A stretch of DNA of 64,000 nt from Amaurobius ferox (GCA_951213105.1 OX578153.1:50112539-50176538), one strand, 5' to 3'. Numbered from the stretch's first letter, positions 33,325-45,700 are shown. The notes: generated by a model from the sequence alone, not told the origin. Translations and numbers: made by a program.

Positions 33325-34156
33325 CCCGGTGATCCAAAATTCAGTTAAGACTTGAAAATTCAATAATTCACGGGATAATGTACGTAGAGAGATAAAAATT
33401 GACACATTGACACACATACGTTATTGACACATTGACACACATACGTTATTCCGGTCGTCCAAATTGTTGCTCTAAGTCCTCTGGACGAGCCGGACGGCCT
33501 GGGGCTTTCACACATACGTTATTGACATGAGGGTTTTATTGAAACCTTAAAAACATAATTACAAGAAATAGCCAACAGATGGCGCTTCATCTGATAAGAA
33601 AAACGATAATTATCGTAACAATTCATGTGTTAGCAAAGAGGATGTTCTTCATAACAGATGCTCAACATGTCAGCCGTCATTCATCAACAATACCTGAAGC
33701 CGAGTGGAAATGTTGGGAACAGCACTGTGCAGCATATTACGTAGGAATGGTGAGAAATTGCCTCCGGATGGCGTGTTTAACATCCCTAATGAGGTCGGAC
33801 GATCGCGGTAGGTTTGAGACTTGAGGTCTGGGGACCTGGAAGTCTAAGCATGACGGAATGTGCTGCTCAGCACCCGATCACCACCAAACGATGTGCGCAA
33901 GAGATGTTTCACAGGTATAGCAATATGGTGTGCATATATCTACAGCTCATTTTATACACGATTCTCATGCGGCGTCACTGACATTTTACTGTTCAGCGCC
34001 ATCTGTTGATCATTTTTTGCAATTATTATTATTATTTTAAGGTTTCAATAAAACTCCATGTCATTTCAAGCATGTGGGTCAATTTTTATTTCTCTACCTA
34101 CATTATCCCGTGAATTATTGAATTTTCATATCTTAACTGACTTTTGGATCACTAGG
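33325..34156. mobile_element. TA-flanked TIR element with nested 58-bp retro-insertion
   Basis: The left end CCCGGTGATCCAAAATTCAG and the right end (reverse complement CCTAGTGATCCAAAAGTCAG) start inverted repeats of about 170 bp, containing TTCACGGGATAATGTA(C/G)GT and CAACAGATGGCGCT. The left arm is split by a tandem duplication of GACACATTGACACACATACG plus the insertion at 33451-33508. The interior frame 33579-33824 overlaps the arm and has no recognisable transposase motif. Confidence 0.82.
33451..33508 (+). mobile_element. 58-bp retro-insertion with perfect 15-bp target duplication
   Basis: The insert begins CCGGTCGTCCAAATTGTTGC and ends GAGCCGGACGGCCTGGGGCT. CACACATACGTTATT flanks it at 33436-33450 and 33509-33523. 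It shares CTCTAAGTCCTC-GGACGAG with the 40-bp insert at 3837 and CCGGTCGTCCAAA with the fragment at 2584, tying the tail families together. Confidence 0.85.
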
Positions 34157-34679
34157 TATATATTATTTTCCCATATTAAATCAAATGGAGTGTGTCTATT
34201 TCTTATAAATGACATCATTGGCTTTTAAATAGAAATCGGAATTTACATACCTATTTCCGTAATATTTTTATGAGTTACTATCTTTTCGTAGCGTTTTAAC
34301 AATTTTCGAAAGTAAAAAGACTATATTGCTTATACACTGGCAATCCAAACAATTATGCTTATCCAGTTAGTACTAATGCTTCTGTATCCTATAAAATGTA
34401 ATATCCCTTGAACTGTATACGTTAAATGGCATTCTATCTTTCTCTCTACTTGAGATAATAACCAAAATTTGATGAACCCTTTGCCCTTCTGTGTTCAACT
34501 GACCAAGTGTGCTAACTATCTTCCTTGCTGGAGCATCCCATTTGACATTAATGATCCCACTCTTACATCAAGTATTTTATTGTCTGCTAGTACAGTCTGT
34601 AGATACAAATAACTTTTCTTCAATTTCGAATCTATATATACTAATTGCCAAGTATCCGTATGTCTATCCGTTACGCTTT
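34157..34679. other. AT-rich stretch with no gene seen
   Basis: It lies between the TIR element and the satellite. The long minus-strand frame (34516-34953, 145 codons) runs into the satellite and carries no recognisable domain. Confidence 0.45.
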
Positions 34680-36170
34680 TTAGGGCACTTCCCGAATAAA
34701 TAAGGAATTGAAATCTGGTACACTGGTGGATAATTAGATAAAAAAAACCTAGAAAACTCGTATTTTCCGAAAATGTTCTGAAGAGAAGGTGCTCCACACC
34801 AAAATGTTCGAAAAGTGAAACAATAGAAAAGCATGCTTTAAGATAAGTTAGAGACTTCAAATTTGGTGCATGGATGATACATTGTTCGAAAGGAAGAAAG
34901 TGTGCAATTTCAGATTTCCTATATTTTCTACTTAAGCGGGTGCTGCACAACAAAATGTTTGATTTGTCGAATGAATGAGGAACGGCTCCTTTAAAATGTG
35001 ATAGATGCTTGAAATTTGGTATTTGAGTTAATCATTTGATAAAGACACCCAAGTCAAATATAAAGATTTTCAAAAATGTTCGTTTAATGGGTGCTCCAGA
35101 GAAAAACGTTCGAAAGGTGAATTGATAAAAAAACATACTTCGGAATGAGATAAAGATTTCAAATTTGGGAGAGAGGAAGATAGTTTGGAAGAAAAAAGTG
35201 TATGATTTCAGTTTTCCAATATTTTTTACTTTAGGGGGTGCCGCGCTCCAAAATGTTCTATTTTCGGAATAAAGGAGTAACGTATCTTTTAAAACGTTAT
35301 AAAGGCTTGGTATATGGGCGAATCATCTGATAAAAAACACACGAAGAATGATGTTTTTCAAAAATGTATATTTAATGGGGTGGGTGCTCCACACAAAAGA
35401 TTTGAAAGGTGAAATGACAGAAAAAGCATGCTTTTCGATGAGATAGAGATTTCAAATTTGGTGTACGGATAAATTTCAGTTTTCCAACATTTGCTGTTGT
35501 AGATTGGTGTCGCTCACTAAAATACTTGATTAGATGAATAAATAAAAAACGTCTCCTTTACAATGTGATAGGGGCTTGAAATTTAGTATATGAGCTAATC
35601 ATTTGATACAATAACAAAGATTAATACGGTTTTTCAGAAATGTTCATTTATAGAAGTGCTACACAGGAAAACGTTCGAAAGGTGAAGTTATAGAAAACAC
35701 ATTCTTCGCGATAGGATAGAGATCTCAAATTTGGTGCACGTGTAAATAGTTTGAAAGGAAAAAAGTGTGCAATTTTAGATTTCCAATATTTGCTACTTTA
35801 GTGGATGTCGCACACCAATATTTTTGCTTTTCTAAATAAATGAGACGTGCTTCCTTTAGAACGTGACATGAGGTTGATATTTAGTATACAGGCCAATCAT
35901 CTGATAAAAAAACCCAAATATAAATAAATGTTTTCAAAAAGGTGTTCTCCTCAGAAAAGTTCGAAATGGGAAATGATAAAATAGCATGCTTCGGGATAAA
36001 ATAGAGACTTTAATTTGGTGTATGGGTTAATAGGTCTAAAGGAGGAAGTGCGGAATTTAAGTTTTCAACATTTTCTTCTTTGTCATTTTGTCCTAGAGTA
36101 GGCCCCATATACTAATGGGGTTTCTACACACCAAAATATTCGATTTGCCCAATAAATGTGAAACGCGAAT
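34680..36170. repeat. Diverged tandem satellite, unit about 270-300 bp, about five units
   Basis: The landmark GGTGCTCCACA (variants GGGTGCTCCAGA, GAAGTGCTACACAGG, GGTGTTCTCC) recurs at about 34790, 35090, 35385, 35655 and 35940. Each is followed by GTTCGAAA-GTGAA, AGCATGCTT, TAGAGA-TTCAAATTTGGTG and later CCAATATTT-CTACTTTA. Units are strongly diverged and vary in length, so this is an old array. Confidence 0.8.
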
Positions 36171-36827
36171 TATTAAAAAATTTTCATTATTTAAGGGGTC
36201 GTTTATAATATTATCTATATTGATTATATTTGAATAATATCATAAAGTTAAATTTCTATTTTGAACCTGTTAAAAACCTTCTTATATGGCCATCAATTTA
36301 AATGTATATGTTCATTCTTATACTCTATTTTCTCTTGCTTTGCAGGTCTCTTCCCTAAGTTCTTATTTTTAGTCAAGTTAGGTATTTTTAATATTCTGTA
36401 CTTAATTATTAATTTATTGTTTTGTCATTAGTGTCTATATTCTTCATCTTTGTATTATATTGCAGCATTGTTTTATTTGTATTACTTTTTATTTTAGATC
36501 CTGTTTATGTTTTGAAAATGTAAATTTTCGCTATTTTAATAAATGATTCTGTCGGATGTCTATTTAGTAGTTCTAATCCTCCGGGCCAGGCGGACAGTCC
36601 AATTAAAATAATCCGAAGTGCACCAATTTCGCCAATATTCGTATCAAAGTTTTGAGCGCCTAAGCTATTTCTAAAAAAAAATCTGTCAAATCGTCTCATT
36701 TCTTCCATATTTGAGCAATGCATTACATTAGTCTTCGCATACATTTTCTCCTTTTTATAACGATTCAGCGATCTAACGTCATCAACAGCTGCAGAAATGC
36801 ATACATGACCTGATACCAGTATTTTTA
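36171..36827. other. AT-rich stretch with no gene seen
   Basis: The 177-codon minus-strand frame 36505-37038 starts inside the beta element (its repeats give the RLTDTHTHTQTS segment) and continues into featureless sequence. I regard it as fortuitous. Confidence 0.45.
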
Positions 36828-37744
36828 ATTTCCTTATATACATAATGTATAAAGAAAGTATTGTGACGGGGTCGAAAATTCGAAATCGAGTTTTCGACGG
36901 GAGAGCACGTTTCAAGCATCCCTGATCACGAATCAAACATTTTTGAAGTGATGTCTGTGTGTGTGTGTGTGTGTCAGTGAGCCTTTGGAGACGATAACTG
37001 ACGAACGAATGGACCGATTCGAACCAAATTTGGTACAAAAATCACAATCCGTAAACACTGGAAGCCTATTGTTTTTATACGTAATCGAATGTTCAGAACC
37101 CCCTAAATTTTCGATAAAAATTTTGAAAAAATCGTCAAAAAATCAAAACCATTAATAAAGTTAAGCAAATAGACATTTCTTATGTAATTTGTCATTAGGA
37201 AACGATTGACATAAATTTTAGAACGCTAACATGAACCGTTCTCGAGATTTTGCACATTTTTTTTTAAAAATTATCAAAAAGTCATATAAAATAAAAATAA
37301 AAAATATTTCCTATTGAGAAACATGTTCACTTTTCATATGTAATACCATGCGATAAATTGGGAGACATCATTCTGGTGGATCTAGCTCGTTCCATTCATA
37401 AAAAAAGATACTTTGAATAATACTTTTGTATTTGAACGCCAATACTCATTTATCTGCTGTAAGAACAACTTATTTCTTCGTCCATAACGCTTGGCGAGAT
37501 TTTGGCGACGAATTTGGCGGAATGTCGCCAATGTGGCGTCTTTTTGAAATGTTGCCAAATTAACGAAAATCTCGCCAAATGGATAAAAATGACGCTAAAT
37601 CAATGAAAATGACTACTAATTGTCGAAAATTCAATATCTTGGAAAGAATATTAGTATCTACTATAAGAAAAACCTATTTTTTTACTGTAAAAGTAGTAAA
37701 TTCATTATATTATATAAGGAAAGTCATATGTTGCCTACATCAGA
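36828..37744 (+). mobile_element. Beta member of the ACTTTCC family
   Basis: The left hairpin TTTCCTTATATACATAATGT, then ATAAAGAAAGT is followed by GACGGGGTCGAAAATTCGAA, GTTTTCGACGGGAGAGCACG, a (GT)n tract (36955-36973), GACGAACGAATGGACCGATT, GTTCTCGAGATTTTGCAC and the gcc-aa-rich block. It ends ACTGTAAAAGTAGTAAATTC, then GGAAAGTCATATGTTGCCTA and CATCAGA. No coding capacity. Confidence 0.8.
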
Positions 37745-39500
37745 TTTTTTTGGTTATCCCTACGAAATGTCCATTTTGTGGAGTTGACATGTCATCCTCA
37801 ATGCGTGGTAAAGGAAATGTCAACCTCCGATACTTAAGATACTTGAGATCGGTTGCGTGTGCTGCTTGACCCGGCTCGCTCGTACAAGAAGAACTACAAG
37901 TTGAAAGCTTAATAGGTTAATAACAAGAAACTTTAACATAACAAAGACGTAGATTTAGATTACGTGCTAGACTCAACTGCCATAGCGTAACTCATGTAAT
38001 TTAATTCATGCATGATGGAGTTGAGCTGACGAGACTCGTGACAACCAACGAGTCTGCAGTTGGCGAGACTCAACTTGATGTGGAGGAACTCGAGACTGAA
38101 GTCGTAGCGATAGCAGCGTCTTAAAAATTGAACCACAGATATGCGCATTACATCATTTACTGGTCAGCAGAAACTGCGTAGTCCCGCAGCAACAGTGACA
38201 CCATATTGCTATCAGACATACATCCTGCAGGCTTTGCCCCCTGAAGATAGTTTATGTTACATAACTAAATGTTACTAAACATAGTATAATACAATATAAA
38301 TATAATATAATAGTTAAAAATTGAATATATATAATTATATATTTATGTTGGGCAAACAGAAAACTTCCGATAAAATTACACCCCCCCCCCAGTCAAAAAG
38401 TCCTGAAATAACACTACCTGGTGTGCACAATAATTTTGTCATTCAATGCATCATAATAAATAAAACTGCTGCCTGTAACAATAGAACTTTCAATACTTCC
38501 ATGAAGAAAGCAGTCATAGTTCAATTAAATGACACCTAATGGAGTTGTCAAAGATTATTAGGTGTCATCTAATTCACCTGCTCTTACTCTCATCAAAGAT
38601 GTATTGAACTTTATACATTCAATGTATATTTAATTTATTTTCCAATAAAAAAATGCGATATCATGATTCTGTATTAATAAATGCATTTAGATTTTATTTG
38701 TTTTAAGTTTTTGAACGTGTAGCGATATTTGCCAAAAGGAAATATACACGAAGCAATAAAATAATTTAAAACACTGAAAGAATGGGCAATTTGACCATAA
38801 GAAAACGGTTGTATGATACCACGTACTAAAGTAATGACTCCAGAAACTATATAGTTTAAATATTAACACCATAACACTTAATGAAGAACGTGTTTTTATA
38901 TTTATATTCATGATTAGAAAAAAACAACGTTATCATTGATATTACGTCCTACTGTACTGAAAACTGTTTTCTAGAAAATTTCCTAATTCAGGATTTTTAG
39001 GAATAAGCGCGTTTTAAAACTTTTTGAACATATTTAACACTTTCGGGAAAACGTGCAATTGTGTATATTTGTATTATGTATGTAGATGTATGAGGTATGA
39101 AGATGTTCTTATGAATATTCGTATTGCTATGAAATTTTATGTCGGGATACTTTATGTAAAAACTATGGAATAACCTATTAGATATATGTTGCTTCCAGTC
39201 GAATGATAAGAGATAAGCCCAAATTATTCGAGTTTTAAAATTTTACAGAATATTCAATTTGTATAAGCACATTTTATTTGAAATCTTTTTTTTATTATTT
39301 AAAAATTTAAACTCTATTGGATGCTCCATTTATGTAAACTTTTTACGACAAAATACAGAAGTCAATATATGAAAATAATACTTCAAGTAACACTATAGAT
39401 GTACAGATTGTGGGTGCAAATCATATGAATACGGTCAATGGTTTGAATGATCTACTGTAAACATGATAATAAAAAGAACTAACAGTATACACTAAGGTGT
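37745..39500. other. Non-coding stretch with short palindrome and C-run
   Basis: A C10 run lies at about 38382-38391 and a hairpin at 38531-38568. No frame shows a recognisable domain. Confidence 0.45.
38531..38568. repeat. 11-bp perfect hairpin TGACACCTAAT
   Basis: TGACACCTAAT (38531-38541) and ATTAGGTGTCA (38558-38568) are exact complements across a 16-nt loop. No U-tract or gene lies next to it, so no terminator role is claimed. Confidence 0.8.
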
Positions 39501-39502
39501 GG

Positions 39503-39536
39503 ATGTGTGTGTGTGTGTGTGTGGGGGGGGGGGGTC
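39503..39536. repeat. (GT)n followed by a G12 run
   Basis: A GT repeat passes directly into a run of about 12 G. Such a G-run is liable to sequencing-length error. Confidence 0.9.
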
Positions 39537-39564
39537 ATCCCGAGCATGACTGACTTCATTTTTC

Positions 39565-40424
39565 AACACTTTCCAACATAGTTTAAAAGTGTTTATGAGT
39601 TTGTTCATTCTGTCATATGGGAATGTAAATTAATAATATCACCCAATTAATTTTGGTTTGAACCAGGGTTGAAAAATCGAAATACATTGAACCCTGTGGG
39701 AACTAATTTTTCAAACATTTTTAAGCAAAGTTAAAATTCACAAATTGCTTTGAAAATTTTAGAAAATATTCAGATTATCCAACAATATATATAAAAAAAA
39801 TTTGAGGCAATTTGAGCAAAATATGTTTGGTAGTTTTTTAAATAAAAATTAAAATAATAATTACACCCATATTGTATGAAGAGGTCACGTGATCCACTTC
39901 AAAGTAAAATATGGTATCCACCTTTTTTTCCCAGAGTGAATATTATGATTTATAAAGTTCTTTTAAGTTTATATTTTGTGTTGCATCCATCCTAAAAGCG
40001 CTTTATTTTTGCGTATATTTTGTGCATCTATATTCTGCGCCAACGCAATTACAGTACTTTTTATTTTGAAAGTTCTTCAAACTCTGATTATTTCAACAAC
40101 GAAACCTAATTTTGACGTATGCAGAATGTAAACAATCCAAGTTATAAGATAAGTGGTATAATAATTGCTCAATTTTTTAACGCAAAGTTATTTAGATCTA
40201 GAGTCAGAAATATAGGCGATATGAATTAAATATTCATTGATTTTACATAGAGAAGCAAACGATTTTATAGCATTAGCATTTTTTTATACTTTCTAACTCC
40301 ATGCATAAGTTTTAAGCATTTAGTTAGAAAGTACTTTTACCTTGATGGTTTTAAGTTTGCAAGTAAAATAAATTATTGCCGTACTGTGATAATTTAAAAA
40401 ATAGTGCCGCTGAATGTACCATGA
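39565..40424 (+). mobile_element. Gamma member of the ACTTTCC family, second copy
   Basis: It begins with the gamma hairpin AACACTTTCCAACATAGTTT, then AAAAGTGTT and aligns with 5329-6230 throughout (ACCCAATTAATTTTGG, CCCATATTGTATGAAGAGGT, TGCAGAATGTAAACAA, TACTGTGATAATTTAAAA). The right terminus is replaced by a minus-strand alpha fragment. A 45-nt hairpin (40288-40332) is extra relative to the first copy. Confidence 0.7.
40288..40332. repeat. Isolated hairpin with ACTTTCTAACT arms
   Basis: ACTTTCTAACT (40288-40298) and AGTTAGAAAGT (40322-40332) are exact complements. The segment is absent from the sister gamma copy. Its arms resemble the ACTTTCC terminal hairpins of the alpha, beta and gamma elements. 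Confidence 0.7.
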
Positions 40425-40537
40425 ACTTTTCTCCGTATTCTTGAGGTCTCAAAACGTGTAGATCCGTCGAAAACTCGAGTTGCGATTTTCGGTATGATTC
40501 CAATACTTTCTCTATACATTACAATGTATTGCAGAGA
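40425..40537 (-). mobile_element. Truncated alpha 5' end, minus strand
   Basis: TTCTTGAGGTCTCAAAACGT, then GTAGATCCGTCGAAAACTCG, then GATTCCAATACTTTCTCTAT and the hairpin partner TGTATTGCAGAGAAAGT. This is only the hairpin-proximal about 110 bp of an alpha element, joined to the gamma copy. Confidence 0.75.
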
Positions 40538-40539
40538 AA

Positions 40540-41700
40540 GTAAAAATAATTGTAAAGAATGTAGTCTATAGATTAGCTTCATACTGTAATTCATAGTAAT
40601 TGTAATTTTTATTAAATTTGCCAGATATGTGAGATTTATAAAAAAATCAAAATATTCATTAATTTTTATTTAATTAGCATCTTGATTATCTGTAAAATCT
40701 TGTGGTTTTTGACCTTTGACATATAAATACATAAATCATTATAATTTTGTTTTTGTGAAAAATATCATTTATACTTGAATATTACTTGAATACTTAGGTC
40801 CTGAATAAAGGGAAAATATAATTAATTTATAAAGAAAACTGATTTAATGATTAAATGTCAAATCTCCTGATAAAGATACACCTCCAATAAATTTAACGGT
40901 CGTTATTCATAATCGCTAATCTATGAAATTTGGGAATTATACATAATCCCCGGTAAAAGAATTCTGGCAGATTTATCAAATTCAGCAACCTTATTAGGGA
41001 ATTATGTAAAATCACCACTAAAAGTGAGAAATTTAATGAAATTTATCAAATTCACAAAGATGATCGGAGATTACACATAATAACCACCGATTATGCATAA
41101 TCCCCGATTAGTAATTTTTATCTTGACATATACACTTCATTTTCGTCGTAACTATTAAGATTTTTTCTCTTTTCTTGTAGACATATTTCGTACAGTCATG
41201 GGAATTTTCGAAAAAATTGGAAGAGCAAATCCCCATGCACCCTCTGAAATTAGATGCTAAATACATAACAGTCATAAACTTCTAAGATCTGTCTATTGTT
41301 AATCGTGAGAAATATGTGTTGCAAGAAAAATGTCAGTTTTTTAATCGCAACTGGCATCGCTTGAACCGGAAAAAGAAATCTTTAGTAACACTCATACTCT
41401 CAATGAATTTAAATATTGAATACATATCAACCATTATCAAAGTTATATTTATAGCCGATTCAGGAAAAATATGGATTATTTTAATTCGTATGCTTTTTCT
41501 GGAGGTACGAAAGTGTGCTGAAAATATATTATGGGGAGTTGAAAACAAGGCGTATTAAATTTGGTGGAAATAATATTTTAGTAACAATTGATGATAATGT
41601 TAATTCGGGTTCAATATTTTAATAGTGCTTACAAAGTTCTGCGTTGAACATATCACCTACCTGTTGTGCAGTCCGATCTCAACCTGTAAATAAAACTAAT
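40540..41700. other. AT-rich stretch with no gene seen
   Basis: Weakly repeated phrases (ATTACACATAATAACC, ATTATGCATAATCCCCGATT) occur at 40915-41110. Overlapping frames at 41316-41558 (both strands) have no recognisable domain. Confidence 0.45.
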
Positions 41701-41703
41701 TCC

Positions 41704-42583
41704 AAAAATCTGATGTTGACAACACATGACTTTCCTTATATAATGCAATGAATTTACTACTTTTGCAGTTAAAAAAATCCGTTCGACAATTAGTCGTCAT
41801 TTTTATTGATTTAGTGTCATTTTTATCCATTTGGCGAGATTTTTGTTTATTTGGCAACATTAAAAAAGTCGCCAAGTTGGCGACATTCCGCCAAATTCTT
41901 CGCCAAAATCTCGCCAAGCGTTACGGACGAAGAAATAAGATATTCTTATAGCAGGTAAATGATTATTGGAGTTCAAATACAAAATTATTACTCAAAGTAT
42001 CTTTTCTCATGAATGGAACGAGCTAAATCCCCGAGAATGATGTCACCACATTTATCGCATGATATTACATATGAAAAATGAACAGTTAATTTTTGTTTTA
42101 ATTTATGGGATTTTTTGATAAATTTATTTGAAAAATGCGCAATATCTCGAGAACAGTTCTTACTAGCGTTCTAAAATTTATGCCAATCGTTTTCTAAGGA
42201 AAAATCACGTAAGAAATGTCGATTTGCGTAACTTTATTAAAGGTTTTGATTTTTTGATGATTTTTTCAAAATTTCACTCGAAAATTTAGGAGGGTTCTGA
42301 ACATTCGATTACGTTTAAAAACAATAGGCTTCCAGTATTAACGTATTGTGATTTTTGTAACAAATTTCATTCGAATCGCTCCATTCGTTCGTGAGATATA
42401 GTCTCACTGGCACACACACACACACACAAACTTTCACACACACACACACACACAGACATCACCTCAAAAATGTTTTATTTGTCATCAGGGATGCTTGAAA
42501 CGAGCTCTCCCGTCGAAAACTCGAATTTGAGTTTTCGACCCCGTCCCAATACGTTTCTTATACATTATGTATATAAAGAAAGT
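41704..42583 (-). mobile_element. Beta member of the ACTTTCC family, minus strand
   Basis: It starts (right end, reversed) AAAAATCTGATGTTGACAAC, then ACATGACTTTCCTTATATAA. It runs through TTGGCGACATTCCGCCAAAT, CGAGAACAGTTCT and a (CA)n tract (42411-42455), and ends TCGACCCCGTCCCAATACGT with the hairpin TTTCTTATACATTATGTATA, then TAAAGAAAGT. It is collinear with the plus-strand copies at 36828 and 53601. Confidence 0.8.
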
Positions 42584-42752
42584 GAAAAGAAAAACACTCA
42601 ATAAACTACAGAAGGTCGTTTTCACTTATGGAAACAATTTTGTACTTATGTTTCTCGTTAGCATTTTGAGATAAAGATTTGGAATTTTCAATATACTTGT
42701 CTGCTACTGTTTTGTTTTGATTGGAATGTAGAATAAAATATTTATTTTGAAA

Positions 42753-43869
42753 ATGGCTCCCGAAATTGATAGATGGCTCGAAGGTTACGTAAATGTTTTT
42801 TCCGAGGAAAAATATTCGTGTCAACAAATTGTAAAGCGGTGGAAAAGTCGAGGTTTTTGCATTTCAAAGAAAGATTCTTTTAGTATATTAAATTTGAAAG
42901 GAAAAAAGCATCTAGCCGAAAGTAAAAATGAGAAAATGGCTGCAAAATTGCATCCTAAGACTGTTCGTACTCGGGTAAATATTAAGAAAGTCCTAAAATA
43001 GAGATCCACCGACTCAGAGATCCATTCCATCGAATCTGGGAATGTCTTCTGGCACTTTGAGTAAAATCATTTATACATATTTGAAGCTAAAAAAGATGTT
43101 TAAATCTAAAGTTCATCTGCTTGCTTTTGCGAAAGCATATAGCGTAAAGAAAAACAAATTGTAGAAAATTATATGAAAAGCACCTATCTGCTGATAAATG
43201 GAAATTTGTGGTAACACTCGATGAGGCATGGGTGTGACTGTAATAAAAAAGTGCCTGTAATAAAAAAGAGCAATTTTCTATTGCTCAACTGACGAAAATG
43301 ACCGTACGAAATGACCTTGTCAATGTACAGAAAATTTCCCAAAGGGATTCATGATAGTTGCAGGATTGTGTTACAGCGGTAAATTAAAACTCAAAAAAGT
43401 CTCAAGTGAAGCTAAAAGTAATTCACTTTACTATCAGCAGGATATTTTAGAACCAATTTTTGAAGAACAAATTCCAGCTTTAAACGGAAAGGACATCGAT
43501 ACAGTTGAACTTCATATGGATAAAGCCTCTAGTCACACGTCTAAGTCAACTGCCGCATATTTAGCAAAGAAAAAAAAATTCAGAAACAGGAATAAAATGT
43601 ATTTAATGAAATACCTGTAAAATTACCACCTGATTTTCCTCCTATGGACTTTTGCGCTTTGGGTTTGTTGGAAAGAGCCATAGGAAAACGGCACCCAAGA
43701 ATACTGAACAGACTTTAGAAAACGACACAAGAGGATTGATATAAAATTCACATGACGGTGCTAAGAAAAGGTTTACTTTCATGGAAAATTTGAGCTAAAG
43801 CTATAATCAAGAATCAAGGCTATCAGATAGAAGCAAATCGTCGCAAGAAATACGCCCTTTATGCATAAG
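42753..43869 (+). pseudogene. Mariner-like transposase pseudogene, nearly full length, frameshifted
   Basis: At 42747-43001 the frame MAPEIDRWLEGYVNVFSEEK, then QQIVKRWKSRGFCISKKDSF is the N-terminal DNA-binding part. Around 43208-43234 VTLDEAWV holds the first catalytic aspartate. At 43351-43620 IVAGLCYSGKLKLKKVSSEA, then LEPIFEEQIPALNGKDIDTV and ELHMDKASSHTSKSTAAYLA hold the second (MDKASSH). After a stop, PPDFPPMDFCALGLLERAIG holds the third acidic position, and LLSWKI and NQGYQIEANRRKK end the protein. Frameshifts separate these blocks and stops follow several of them. The length agrees with a roughly 340-residue mariner-type transposase. TIRs were not identified. It is non-functional. 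Confidence 0.8.
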
Positions 43870-44980
43870 AATTAATTATCAAAATCTTTTTCACAAGAGC
43901 AAATGAACTTTTGTACTTAATAACGACATGTTAGAATTTTTGCATATAATTATTTTCTTCAATACACATAGTATACTTTTGACTAACGTTTCAATTATTA
44001 ATTTCACAATTATATTCATTTTCATAATTTTAGAATTTAATACAATTTCCAATGTAATTCGGAGTCGAGCGTGATGACGTAGTAATTACATAAAAAACAC
44101 TTATTTTTATTAACTTCGAATTCCTCATGTGAAATAACTGAGTACTTGTAGTTGATGTCATTCTGGTTGTACTACTTGTTGGTCACATCACTGTGGCCAC
44201 GGTCATCATTTGGGCCTGTCGTCACCTTGCATTTTGAGACTTGTCTTATATCACTTGGTCCACCACTTTTTATCGAGACATTTCAATGCTTCAAGCACCA
44301 CGTGTCTTCTCCAATTCTCGTCATATTTCAAGTCCCATTATTTCATTACAACTTATTTCATGCACTTAAAACTTCTTTGATAGCTCCCTCTTCATCCTGG
44401 GCCCATTGGCTGGCGCTCTTGTGTGAAACCGCTGTAAGAAGGAAAGTGGTTATTGGCCGCACATACGATAAGCGTAACAGCCCGAGGTCCACATAAGCAC
44501 GTGACCTTAAAATGTATGTGTAGCTTTTTATGGGGCTAATTTATTATCCCACATTAATTTATCTGCAGTTAATGTCACCCACGGGTGACCGTCTGTCTGC
44601 TTACATTGTTAACACTTATACAGTTTATTACCACATATAGGATATTCTGAGAAATAGACGCTTCAAAATACAATGTTAATAAAAACATGGATGCCGAAAT
44701 TGATTGTCCCATATAAACTTTATATTCTTATGTAATATAAAAACTGGAAAATTATAAATAAAACTTGGAATAAAAAATCCAATTTTGTGTTGGGTTCACT
44801 ATATAAAGTTTATGATTGTAATTGAAACTCAAAATTTCGAATTTAGCCATAGAAGTTGCTAATTTAGCCATTTTTCTCAATGAAATTAGCCATAATGTAC
44901 CCTGGTTTGTATCCATCAATATTTGTTATAACCTTCTTACTTCTGCTTTCTATTGTTCACGAGTTTCTAAAAGTAGCTTT
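43870..44980. other. Non-coding stretch with no gene seen
   Basis: The 114-codon frame 44152-44496 lies in a slightly GC-richer segment but shows no domain, signal or repeat that I recognise. Confidence 0.4.
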
Positions 44981-44984
44981 ATCG

Positions 44985-45700
44985 AATGCTGCTTGAATTT
45001 AGTCGAGGATAGCGCATATAGACTCCGAAACCGGTTGCTTCCTTTATTTTTTGTTAAATTCCTCTTAATCCCAGTTACCTTTATTGGTACTTTTTATGTA
45101 GTTTGTTTGAATGTTATTTGTATTTAGTTGATGAAGTAGCTCATATAGCTTCCAAAGCCGGGTTTTCTTCATTTTCTGTTTTTCTCAAATCCAGTTGTAT
45201 TTTTTTAATTTCGATTGTATTGCTGCTATTTTTGCACTATTTTGCACGAATATTCTTTGAAGTTTTTGATGAAATAGTCTATTTAGTTTTCAAAATAGAT
45301 TATTCCCCTGACCCTGTCATGTACTGCACATTTTACAATACTCTCTTATTCACAAGTATTATTAAAAAAAAATTCGCATATTTCGTTTAAGTTAATGAAT
45401 GATTACATCACAGAACTTGACTGACAGTGTGTTGTGAAAAAATTAAATAACATTCCCATTGCGGATAACAGAATTCATTGACCTGCTTTGTGCTTAATAT
45501 GTGCACATAAGTATTCAAAAATCGATTTTTGCCATGCCAGCAAGATAACTTGCCATATGTCACAACTTTGAGAACCTCTGAGGAACTGAAAAGCTCAGTA
45601 CCAACATCTTGCCACCTGCAATTGTTTTTCAAATTTCGTATTTGATGATGGCGTTTACGTATTCTCCGAAACCAATTGTATCTTATTTATTTTATCAAGA
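44985..45700. repeat. Degenerate tandem repeat, unit about 130 bp
   Basis: The phrase GATAGCGCATATAGACTCCG-AACCGG (near 45010) recurs as GAAGTAGCTCATATAGCTTCC-AAGCCGG (45133), GAAATAGTCTATTTAGTTTTC (45270) and GATGGCGTTTACGTATTCTCC-AACC (45645). Each is followed by T-rich sequence. Overlapping frames here (44822-45127, 45103-45390) reflect the T-rich composition. Confidence 0.5.

Noticed and set aside
34516..34953. 145-residue minus-strand frame
   Set aside because: It runs through diverged satellite units and unrelated flank, and shows no recognisable motif.
36505..37038. 177-residue minus-strand frame
   Set aside because: It begins in the reverse complement of a beta repeat (including its GT tract) and continues into featureless sequence; no domain or codon bias was seen.
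38531..38568. Histone-type or transcription-terminator stem loop
   Set aside because: The loop is too long, no gene is adjacent and no U-tract follows.
44152..44496. 114-residue frame, slightly GC-richer
   Set aside because: No recognisable domain, homologue memory, splice context or repeat; a host exon could not be supported.
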